In this document: piece by piece, positions 1 through 5,007 of the stretch | Numbering within the stretch: the first letter of the stretch is position 1 | Layout of the letters: every line of letters starts with the position of its first letter | From: Dehalococcoidales bacterium | GTDB lineage: Bacteria; Chloroflexota; Dehalococcoidia; E44-bin15 | DNA length: 5,630 nt | NCBI GenBank assembly: GCA_012974295.1 | Contig: JAAXQM010000213.1 | Coordinates: 1-5,630 of the forward strand | Reading direction: 5' to 3' | Notes under the pieces: generated by a model | Told to the model about the DNA's origin: nothing | What the model saw: only the letters and a program-made list of their open reading frames with translations | Database searches by the model: none | Translations under genes and position numbers: made by a program

Positions 1-508
1 ATATTGAATAGCTCTCCTGGATCTCGGCGATGACATTATTCGTGCCTAAGAGAAGGGCGGCGGCGCCATCGCCCAGGCCCTGCTCCATCATACCGCCCGG
101 GGCGGCCATGCGCCTGTCCGAAACAGCTACCAGGATGCTACCTGCTGTACCAGCTTTAATAGTGTCCACAGCCAGAGATAACGCGGTTGTTCCCGATCGC
201 AACGATGTGGTTATATCGGCCGTGCGGATGTCACGACGTAAATCGAGTGGCAATGCCATCAAGGCGGAGCACTGCTTCTCCTTATACGGAGAGGTAGTAG
301 TAGCAAAATAGAGTCCATCAATCGTATGTGCATCTATATCCCTCAGGCAGTCTATAGCTGCTTCAACGGCCATTGTCAGGCTATCTTCATCATAGCTGGC
401 AATTGCCTTTTCCCCGGGCATTGCGAAGCCTCCCCAGGCTTTTAAAAACTGCTGCCGGTCTATCCGGTGCCACGGTATATAGGCACCGTACGACGTTATC
501 CCTATCAT
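1..508 (-). CDS. HMG-CoA synthase-family (thiolase-fold) protein, N-terminal part, cut by the window edge
   Basis: The minus strand is open from ATG at 508 to the left edge, giving 169 residues. The start is fixed by AAGGAGGAG at 523-515, six bases upstream. The protein begins MIGITSYGAYIPWHRI, like archaeal-type HMG-CoA synthases (GYGxYIPxxRI). The family block SYDEDSLTMAVEAA lies at residues 38-51 and a thiolase-fold segment (IKAGTAGSILVAVSDRR) at about 117-133. GLGDGAAALLLG at 144-155 matches the usual small-residue strand. Family members condense acetyl-CoA with acetoacetyl-CoA using a Glu, a Cys and a His. Hand alignment puts Thr71 (FATTTSPY) at the Glu position and Leu103 (TSLRSGT) at the Cys position, so ordinary synthase chemistry is doubtful. 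The His would lie beyond the edge. Many bacterial relatives carry or neighbour an OB-fold/zinc-ribbon (DUF35) domain, which is also not visible. The family is fairly sure, but the function is unknown. It could be a non-catalytic or acyl-CoA-binding thiolase-like subunit. It is divergent from the other genes. Confidence 0.85.
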   Translation of the reverse strand, partial: MIGITSYGAYIPWHRIDRQQFLKAWGGFAMPGEKAIASYDEDSLTMAVEAAIDCLRDIDAHTIDGLYFATTTSPYKEKQCSALMALPLDLRRDIRTADITTSLRSGTTALSLAVDTIKAGTAGSILVAVSDRRMAAPGGMMEQGLGDGAAALLLGTNNVIAEIQESYSI

Positions 509-514
509 TTATAT

Positions 515-523
515 CTCCTCCTT
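515..523 (-). promoter_or_regulatory. Ribosome binding site of the HMG-CoA synthase-like gene
   Basis: Read on the minus strand, the bases are AAGGAGGAG, close to a perfect anti-16S match. The spacing to ATG at 508 is six bases. This site decides the start of a gene whose reading frame otherwise runs off the window. Confidence 0.85.
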
Positions 524-616
524 AAGTTTAAAAGTCCATCGGGTTACAGTCTAGAAAACATGCACAAGCGGCAGCAGGTATATTGCTATCTTGATATGTG
601 GTTGGGCAATAACGGA

Positions 617-645
617 AATATAACATGCCTCCGAGGGATTGTCAA
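617..645 (-). promoter_or_regulatory. Sigma-70-type promoter for the HMG-CoA synthase-like gene
   Basis: On the minus strand there is a perfect -35 TTGACA (645-640), a 17-base spacer and a -10 TATATT (622-617, five of six consensus bases). The predicted transcript start is near 610, leaving an untranslated leader of about 100 bases before ATG at 508. Orientation and distance fit the divergent gene. This is sequence match only, with no start-site data. Confidence 0.6.
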
Positions 646-660
646 TTTGAAAAGTATAGC

Positions 661-700
661 GGCGGAGATGAATAGGTAAAATGTCCTGCTCGGCTCCGCC
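661..700. repeat. Inverted repeat GGCGGAG / CTCCGCC in the divergent control region
   Basis: GGCGGAG (661-667) and CTCCGCC (694-700) are perfect 7-base inverted copies, 26 bases apart and lying between the two divergent promoters. The downstream bases TCTCGTTTTT give a short T-run, so on the plus strand this could be a weak terminator. It could equally be a two-half-site operator or chance. The long loop argues against a strong terminator. Confidence 0.25.
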
Positions 701-722
701 TCTCGTTTTTCGCTCACAGAAA

Positions 723-751
723 TTGCCTTTTTAACCGCAAGCGAGTAAAAT
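723..751 (+). promoter_or_regulatory. Sigma-70-type promoter for the enoyl-CoA hydratase remnant and the alcohol dehydrogenase
   Basis: TTGCCT (723-728, four of six consensus bases), a 17-base spacer and TAAAAT (746-751, five of six) form a plausible plus-strand promoter with a start near 758. The first ribosome binding site downstream is AGGAAGGAGG at 781-790. If the enoyl-CoA hydratase reading at 801 is right, this was originally its promoter and now drives the dehydrogenase at 946 through a leader of about 190 bases. Confidence 0.45.
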
Positions 752-800
752 ACCACCACCTTGCACCGCATTTATCAGACAGGAAGGAGGCTTATGGGTA

Positions 801-929
801 ATGGAATATGAGACCATGGTATTCGAAAAGGAGGAGTGATTCTGCGTTATCAACCAGAACAGACCCGGATGTTTTAGTGCACTGAATGTGAAGATGTAGC
901 AGAAGATGTAGCAAAGGACAATAAATAAA
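801..929 (+). pseudogene. Decayed N-terminal remnant of an enoyl-CoA hydratase/isomerase gene
   Basis: After a strong Shine-Dalgarno sequence (AGGAAGGAGG, 781-790), ATG at 801 opens the reading MEYETMVFEKEE, followed by TGA at 837. The same frame continues FCVINQNRPGCFSALNVKM and then meets TAG at 897 and TAG at 909. Together these resemble the first 40 or so residues of crotonase-family enoyl-CoA hydratases, which typically start M-x-Y-E-T-[IL]-x-[FY]-E and continue with a V-I-T-[LI]-N-R-P-x-x-x-N-A-L-N block. Intact members are about 260 residues, so roughly the last 220 codons are gone. What remains ends just before the ribosome binding site of the next gene, as expected after a deletion. 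Both TAG codons follow KM and lie inside the 12-base tandem repeat. The intact family would catalyse hydration of a 2-enoyl-CoA, which fits the CoA-ester theme. An alternative reading is a 12-codon leader peptide with chance resemblance downstream. Confidence 0.55.
890..913 (+). repeat. Tandem duplication, 2 x 12 bases (GAAGATGTAGCA)
   Basis: GAAGATGTAGCA occurs at 890-901 and again, exactly, at 902-913. The unit is a multiple of three and carries a TAG in the frame of the enoyl-CoA hydratase remnant, giving the second late stop. It looks like a slippage duplication in sequence no longer under coding constraint. Confidence 0.9.
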
Positions 930-945
930 AAGGAGGATATAAGAA

Positions 946-2034
946 ATGAAAGCAGCAGTACTGTATGATATCAACACCCCGCTAAAGATAGAGGATGTCA
1001 CCCTCGATGACCCTCAGGAAAATGAGATACTGGTGAAGCTGGAGGCCACCGGTGTGTGTCATAGCGACCTCCACTTTATGCAGGGCGATATGCCCATGCC
1101 CCTACCCATTGTGCCGGGGCATGAAGGAGCAGGTGTCGTGGAGAAGGTGGGGCCATGTGTAACCACCGTCCAGCCTGGCGACCACGTGATACTCATGGTG
1201 ACGATTTCGTGCGGGAAATGCGGTTACTGTCTTTCAGGTAGGCCAACCATCTGCGTGGAGAATCTGCCGATTCAGATGATGGCCACCCTACCAGGTGGAG
1301 GGGTACGGCTGCACAAAGGCGAACAGGCAATAAATCACCTCTTCGGTCTCGCCTGCTTCGCCGAGAAGGTTGTGGTGCACGAGCGCTCCGCGGTGAAGAT
1401 CCGCAAGGATGCCCCCCTGGACGTGATGTGTCTCCTTGGCTGCGGCACCAGCACCGGCATCGGCGCCGCGATCAACGCCACCAAGGCAAGGCCCGGCGAG
1501 AGCATTGCCATTTTCGGTTGTGGCGGCGTGGGGCTGAGCGCCGTTATGGGAGCAAAACTGCTGGGCGCAAAGGTCATAGCCATCGATACGCTTGACAGTA
1601 AGCTGGAAAAAGCCAAGGAGTTGGGTGCTGACTATGTAATAAACGCCTCCAAGGACGATCCACAATTGAAGATTCCAGAGATACTTGGTCAGGGAGCGAA
1701 CTACGCCATCGAGTTCATCGGCAAGGTGGACGTTATGGCCCAGGCCTTAAACTGTATTCGCAGCGGGGGACTTCTCGTCATAGCCGGAATGCCAGCCCTC
1801 CTCGACATGCTCACTATCCCCGCCTTCCAGTTCCTTATGTGCAAGACCATTACCGGAACCGTCCAGGGCGACATAGTAGCGCCAGTGGACATACCAATAT
1901 ATGTCGATCTGTTCATGGAGGGCAAGCTCCCCATAGATAAGCTCATAACTCGAACCTATAAATTAGACCAGATTAACGAGGCCTTTGAGGCGATGAAGAA
2001 GGGGGAGGTAATCCGCAGCGTAATAAAATTCTAG
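946..2034 (+). CDS. Zinc-dependent, NAD-linked alcohol dehydrogenase (medium-chain family)
   Basis: The 362-residue protein is full length for zinc-containing medium-chain alcohol dehydrogenases, which oxidise an alcohol to an aldehyde or ketone with NAD(P)+ in the cytoplasm. Catalytic zinc ligands are Cys38 (GVCHSD), His59-Glu60 (GHEGAG) and Cys166 (LLGCGTSTGIGA). The structural zinc site is C89-x2-C92-x2-C95-x7-C103. The Rossmann motif GCGGVG is at 191-196, and Asp214 at the end of the second strand (IAID) indicates NAD+ preference. The layout resembles the benzyl-alcohol / class III dehydrogenase branch. The start is set by AAAAGGAGG (928-936), nine bases before ATG. The gene ends with three consecutive in-frame stops, TAG TAG TAA (2032-2040). 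It lies just after the enoyl-CoA hydratase remnant and upstream of dehydratase genes. Possible substrates include an aryl or alkyl alcohol or a cyclic hydroxyacyl-CoA, as for 6-hydroxycyclohexenecarboxyl-CoA dehydrogenase, which shares this fold. Family is certain; substrate is not. Confidence 0.95.
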   Translation: MKAAVLYDINTPLKIEDVTLDDPQENEILVKLEATGVCHSDLHFMQGDMPMPLPIVPGHEGAGVVEKVGPCVTTVQPGDHVILMVTISCGKCGYCLSGRPTICVENLPIQMMATLPGGGVRLHKGEQAINHLFGLACFAEKVVVHERSAVKIRKDAPLDVMCLLGCGTSTGIGAAINATKARPGESIAIFGCGGVGLSAVMGAKLLGAKVIAIDTLDSKLEKAKELGADYVINASKDDPQLKIPEILGQGANYAIEFIGKVDVMAQALNCIRSGGLLVIAGMPALLDMLTIPAFQFLMCKTITGTVQGDIVAPVDIPIYVDLFMEGKLPIDKLITRTYKLDQINEAFEAMKKGEVIRSVIKF

Positions 2035-2154
2035 TAGTAACTTTCTAAGGCGGCAAGAGATTGGCGGCTACCTCGCCACTTAGGAGATCGCTGCGCCGAA
2101 AAAATCCAGTAACTTGCATTCGGCCAATATCCTGTGCCTAACGAGTACATTGTA

Positions 2155-2183
2155 TTGACAATGGCAGACCGCTGATGTAGACT
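2155..2183 (+). promoter_or_regulatory. Sigma-70-type promoter upstream of the dehydratase genes
   Basis: A perfect TTGACA (2155-2160), a 17-base spacer and TAGACT (2178-2183, four of six consensus bases) lie in the 323-base gap between the dehydrogenase and the dehydratase pair. The predicted start near 2190 would give an mRNA leader of about 165 bases carrying the small ORF at 2214. This suggests the dehydratase genes can be transcribed apart from the dehydrogenase. Confidence 0.5.
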
Positions 2184-2213
2184 TCCATCACCGATTCTCA
2201 TAAGGAGGTATTG

Positions 2214-2282
2214 ATGCCCGATGCAACGTATCATGCTGTAGTAATCCCATACAGCTTGCTATGGGAATCTCTCCTTGAATAG
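2214..2282 (+). CDS. Small ORF, 22 codons, possible leader peptide
   Basis: TAAGGAGG (2201-2208) is one of the best Shine-Dalgarno matches in the window, and ATG follows five bases later at 2214. The peptide begins MPDATYHAVVIPY, ends LLWESLLE, and stops at TAG 2280-2282. I recognise no family. It sits about 24 bases after a predicted transcript start and 75 bases before the dehydratase start, the place of a regulatory leader ORF. It contains a perfect 7-base-pair hairpin (2245-2266). Alternatively it is the start of a decayed gene: the frame beginning at 2245 stays open from 2245 to 2371 and could have continued it after a frameshift. There is no composition or homology evidence for translation beyond the ribosome binding site. 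Confidence 0.3.
   Translation: MPDATYHAVVIPYSLLWESLLE
2245..2266 (+). other. Hairpin inside the small leader ORF
   Basis: TCCCATA (2245-2251) pairs perfectly with TATGGGA (2260-2266) around an 8-base loop. No T-run follows, so it is not an intrinsic terminator by itself. Within a translated leader it could couple ribosome position to downstream expression. That role is inference. Confidence 0.3.
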
Positions 2283-2357
2283 TGGTAAGCAGCGTCCAGC
2301 AACAGAAATTGAGTGGGGCGTCCGTGAAAAGGATCGTCTCGAAAGGGGGAAAATGAA

Positions 2358-3503
2358 TTGGAGACAAAGGTGAAGTCGAAGGCATTACAGCAATTCCAGG
2401 AAGCAGCTGAGACCCTCGTTAATCCTGAACTGAAGAAATGGATGGAGCAGGGGGGTAAGGTGATGGCGCTCTTCTGTTCCTGTGGGCCGGAGGAGATCAT
2501 CACAGCTGCAGGCATGGTGCCCTTCCGGGCTAGAGGGACAGGCAGCACCGGGACGGAGCTGGCAGATGCTTATATGGCCAGTATCATTTGCAGTTTCACC
2601 CGGCACAGCTTAAACATGGGACTGCGGGGCGACTATGACTTTATTGAAGGGGCCGTATGGCTCAACACTTGCGACCACTGCCGCCGCATCTACGATAACT
2701 GGAAGCGCAAGGTGGACACCCCCTTCGTGCACATAATGAGCCTTCCCAAGAAGACCGAAAAGCCGCAGGTCGCATGGTACCGGGACGAATTGGTAATTCT
2801 CAAGGAGGCTGTGGAGAAGCACCTGGGCATAACCATCACCGATGATAAGCTGCGGGAGGCGATAAAGACCCATAACGAGACACGGCGCCTTCTGAAGCAG
2901 CTTTACGAGCTCAGGAAGCGGGATAATCCACCGATTACTGGGGCCGATGCGCTGGCCGTCGTTGTCGCAAGCACAGCCATGCCCCGGGAGCGGTTCAATG
3001 AGATGTTGAAGGAGCTTCTGCAGGACTTGAAGGAGGTGGAGGGTATCAAGGACTACCGGGCGAGATTGATGATAACGGGTGGCATACTTGATGACCCAAA
3101 CTACATTAAAGTCATTGAGGATCAAGGCGGCCTGGTGGTCACCGACATGCTATGCTTTGGCACCAGAATATTCTGGAACGATGTGGATGAGAAGATAGGC
3201 GACCCCTTACAGGCTCTTGCTCAATACTATATCGCAGACCGCTATTCCTGTCCGCGAATGTTTCAGGATTACCCGCGAAGGGCTGCTTTGGTCAGGGACA
3301 TGATCCGGGATTTCAAGGTGGACGCGATTATTGGCGAGAGGCTACTCTTTTGTGACATATGGACAGTTGAGCACTATCAGCTGGGTAAGGAGTTCAGGCC
3401 TGAAGGTATTCCCTATATGCAGTTAGATAGAGAATATATCTTGGGCGGCATCGGCCAAATGAAAACGAGGGTCCAGGCATTCCTGGAAACATTAGGGAGG
3501 TAG
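2358..3503 (+). CDS. 2-hydroxyacyl-CoA dehydratase / benzoyl-CoA reductase-family subunit (HgdB/BcrC-like)
   Basis: This 381-residue iron-sulfur protein belongs to the family of (R)-2-hydroxyacyl-CoA dehydratases and ATP-dependent benzoyl-CoA reductases, whose two related subunits each hold a [4Fe-4S] cluster. Family landmarks are Cys42 in FCSCGPEE, Cys105 in WLNTCDHC, Cys332 in ERLLFCDIW, and the C-terminal signature DREYILGGIGQMKTRVQAF at 357-375. The three cysteines are the expected cluster ligands. Extra cysteines at 40 and 108 make CxC and CxxC pairs. The start is TTG at 2358, preceded by AAAGGGGG (2342-2349). An ATG at 2353 is in another frame and stops after six codons, and an in-frame stop lies at 2325. 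Its partner follows after three bases. Enzymes of this family need an ATP-hydrolysing activator that injects one electron, and none is in the window. Whether it dehydrates a hydroxyacyl-CoA or reduces an aromatic ring cannot be decided here. Confidence 0.9.
   Translation: METKVKSKALQQFQEAAETLVNPELKKWMEQGGKVMALFCSCGPEEIITAAGMVPFRARGTGSTGTELADAYMASIICSFTRHSLNMGLRGDYDFIEGAVWLNTCDHCRRIYDNWKRKVDTPFVHIMSLPKKTEKPQVAWYRDELVILKEAVEKHLGITITDDKLREAIKTHNETRRLLKQLYELRKRDNPPITGADALAVVVASTAMPRERFNEMLKELLQDLKEVEGIKDYRARLMITGGILDDPNYIKVIEDQGGLVVTDMLCFGTRIFWNDVDEKIGDPLQALAQYYIADRYSCPRMFQDYPRRAALVRDMIRDFKVDAIIGERLLFCDIWTVEHYQLGKEFRPEGIPYMQLDREYILGGIGQMKTRVQAFLETLGR
3494..3500 (+). promoter_or_regulatory. Ribosome binding site inside the end of the first dehydratase gene
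   Basis: AGGGAGG overlaps the last codons of the upstream gene and lies six bases before ATG at 3507. With only three bases between the TAG and the ATG, the two subunits are probably translationally coupled, giving equal amounts for a heterodimer. Confidence 0.7.
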
Positions 3504-3506
3504 ACG

Positions 3507-4823
3507 ATGACTACAGAGACAGAAAAAGATAAACAAATGAGGAGATTGGCAAAGTTTATAGAGGAACGCGATTCGTACGAGGCGATGGCAAAGGCCTTCG
3601 GGCAAAGTCCATCGGGGACTGATAAGCTTTATGCTCCCCTGACTGAGGCGTATGTTGAGCAACACAACGCGGTAATAAGGGCTGTTGAGAATGGCGATCC
3701 CTTCGTCGCTAGCTACTACGGCTGTCAACCGGAGATATATGTTGCCATGGATCTCCCATGGTACACTTTTTTGACTCCCGTGTTCACGAATGCCATGTCT
3801 CCCACCCTACCAGAGGAGATCGATGCAACCGAGAGCCTGTTCGGAAAGGACTTCTGCACTGCCTTCAGGGTAGCAGGATACTGGGTAGAGAAAGATCTTG
3901 CCCCACTGCCAACTGCGATTATCGCCATGCTTCACCCCTGCGATGCTTCCCTGGCAGCGCACCAATTAATGCAGACAAACGAAATCTGGCGTCATGTTCC
4001 GATGTTCGGCTGTGACCCGCCCTACTGGAATGATGAGCGAAGTCTGGATTACTATGCTAACGAAACCAGGCTAATGATTTCCTTCCTTGAGGAGCACACC
4101 GGGCGCAAGCTGGATATGGACAGACTTCGGGAGGTCATAGAGGAGTCCAACAAGATGTTCAAGTTGTGGATAGAGTACAATGAGCTGAGGCGAGCCGTGC
4201 CCTGTCCCCACGGCTACGGCGTGGGACTGCAAGCCTTCGGCGTAGCTATGAACATCCTGGTCGGTGATCCCAAAGGCACCCAGTGGTTCACGGACCTCGT
4301 TGAGGACGCCGAGATGCTGGTGCGAGAGGGAACGGGCAAGGTGGAGAATGAGAGGGTAAGAATATTTTGGTTTGATGTTGTGTCTTTGGGCTTAAGCCTC
4401 GATCTCTTTCCCTGGTTGGAGCAGGAGTATGGGGCGGTGGTCGTTATGGACATGTTCGGCTATACTCCCTATACGCTGATTGACACCACAAGCGAGGAAA
4501 CCATGCTCAAGGGGCTGGGTAAGAGGGCTTTGTGTGATGCCCCGATGATGAGGCAGGCGCGTGGTGTGGCAGATAACTGGATCGGCGATATCAGGCAGGT
4601 AGTCACAGACTACAAAATAGATTGTGTCGTCTGGCCCGGCCACATGGGCCACAAGGATGGTTCTGCAAACATTGGTATGATGAGGGAGGTGTGCCGCGAG
4701 CTCGGGGTCCCGTTTATGAATATCGGGATGGACAACTTTGACGAGAGGTACACAACTACAGCCGAGATAAAGGAGATGTTCTCCAGGTTCTTCGATTCCA
4801 TGGGATTGGCTAAAGCTGGTTGA
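3507..4823 (+). CDS. 2-hydroxyacyl-CoA dehydratase / benzoyl-CoA reductase-family second subunit (HgdA/BcrB-like)
   Basis: The 438-residue protein is the expected partner of the preceding subunit and has the size of the larger subunit in the family. Visible features are Cys73 (SYYGCQPE), a cysteine in HPCDAS at 145, a helical, charged middle section (about 190-230), and a C-terminal half with VVWPGHMGHKD (375-385) followed by REVCRELGVPFMNIGMDN and an IKEMFSRFFDSM end (421-432). The family normally has a third cluster cysteine in an H-x-x-C-K-like segment. By my alignment that place is His382 here, so the cluster may have an unusual ligand or use another cysteine (C169, C343, C373 or C396). 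The N-terminal 60 residues are longer than in the partner. The start has a good ribosome binding site and is coupled to the upstream gene. The two subunits would form the electron-accepting, substrate-binding heterodimer in the cytoplasm. The family is secure, but the reaction is not. Confidence 0.88.
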   Translation: MTTETEKDKQMRRLAKFIEERDSYEAMAKAFGQSPSGTDKLYAPLTEAYVEQHNAVIRAVENGDPFVASYYGCQPEIYVAMDLPWYTFLTPVFTNAMSPTLPEEIDATESLFGKDFCTAFRVAGYWVEKDLAPLPTAIIAMLHPCDASLAAHQLMQTNEIWRHVPMFGCDPPYWNDERSLDYYANETRLMISFLEEHTGRKLDMDRLREVIEESNKMFKLWIEYNELRRAVPCPHGYGVGLQAFGVAMNILVGDPKGTQWFTDLVEDAEMLVREGTGKVENERVRIFWFDVVSLGLSLDLFPWLEQEYGAVVVMDMFGYTPYTLIDTTSEETMLKGLGKRALCDAPMMRQARGVADNWIGDIRQVVTDYKIDCVVWPGHMGHKDGSANIGMMREVCRELGVPFMNIGMDNFDERYTTTAEIKEMFSRFFDSMGLAKAG

Positions 4824-4835
4824 TATGGAGGTGGG

Positions 4836-4883
4836 ATGGCAATAACAGATGATACAAATGAGACCGCGGAAATAAAGATGTAG
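4836..4883 (+). CDS. Mini-ORF of 15 codons (possible remnant)
   Basis: GGAGGTGGG (4827-4835) immediately precedes ATG at 4836, which reads MAITDDTNETAEIKM and stops at TAG 4881-4883, just where the G/C-rich repeat begins. The peptide is unlike known families to me. It begins somewhat like the glycyl radical protein downstream (M-x-I-T-x-x), so it may be the stump of a gene cut off by the repeat. It may also be untranslated chance. The ribosome site touches the ATG with almost no spacing, which weakens the case. Confidence 0.2.
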   Translation: MAITDDTNETAEIKM

Positions 4884-4972
4884 GATACTTCCTGCCAGGG
4901 GTCTGAGGGTGTCCCCCAAGATTGGGGGGCTAAGGGGTTGATTGAAACTATTTCAGCAGTCTCTAAATAATC
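4884..4972. repeat. Candidate dispersed intergenic repeat with a G/C-rich hairpin
   Basis: Between the dehydratase pair and the glycyl radical gene lies a block unlike coding sequence: CCAGGGGTCTGAGGGTGT (4895-4912), then CCCCCA (4913-4918) and TGGGGG (4923-4928) forming a perfect 6-base-pair stem with a 4-base loop, then GGGGTTGATTGAAAC and TTTCAGCAGTCTCTAAATAA. It resembles REP/MITE-like intergenic repeats that I recall from sediment Chloroflexota genomes. That recollection is not verified and only one copy is in this window. No T-run follows the stem, so it is not a classical terminator. Boundaries are approximate. Confidence 0.4.
4942..4971 (+). promoter_or_regulatory. Possible promoter for the glycyl radical enzyme gene
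   Basis: TTGAAA (4942-4947, five of six consensus bases), an 18-base spacer and AATAAT (4966-4971, five of six) predict a start near 4978, about 30 bases before ATG at 5008. It overlaps the distal end of the hairpin repeat, so the repeat may supply the promoter. It is A/T-rich sequence and could match by chance. Confidence 0.35.
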
Positions 4973-5007
4973 GATATCCTTTCAATCACCAGAGGAGGTA
5001 GAAGTCA

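Noticed and set aside
30..311. Plus-strand open frame of 93 codons near the left edge
   Set aside because: It is antisense to the HMG-CoA-synthase-like gene, which has clear family motifs and a strong ribosome binding site.
1288..1665. Long open frames on the minus strand inside the alcohol dehydrogenase gene
   Set aside because: They lie opposite a gene with complete zinc and Rossmann motifs, have no ribosome binding site and no recognisable family, and reflect codon bias of the real gene.
946..2034. Naming the dehydrogenase as 6-hydroxycyclohex-1-ene-1-carboxyl-CoA dehydrogenase
   Set aside because: The nearby benzoyl-CoA-reductase-like genes make it tempting, but the zinc and NAD motifs are common to the whole family and no diagnostic residue separates the substrates here.
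2045..2083. CTAAGGCG / CGCC-ACTTAG imperfect inverted repeat just after the alcohol dehydrogenase as a terminator
   Set aside because: The stem is broken by a bulge, the loop is long and no T-run follows, so an intrinsic terminator cannot be supported.
2041..2210. tRNA, small RNA gene or riboswitch in the gap after the dehydrogenase
   Set aside because: No cloverleaf, CCA end or known riboswitch core could be traced by eye. Only the promoter match is supportable.
4392..4919. Minus-strand open frame of 175 codons over the end of the second dehydratase subunit
   Set aside because: It is antisense to a well-supported gene, its composition is not protein-like for any family I know, and it has no start signal.
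4913..4928. CCCCCA/TGGGGG hairpin as a rho-independent terminator of the dehydratase genes
   Set aside because: No run of T follows on either strand. It is better described as part of an intergenic repeat.
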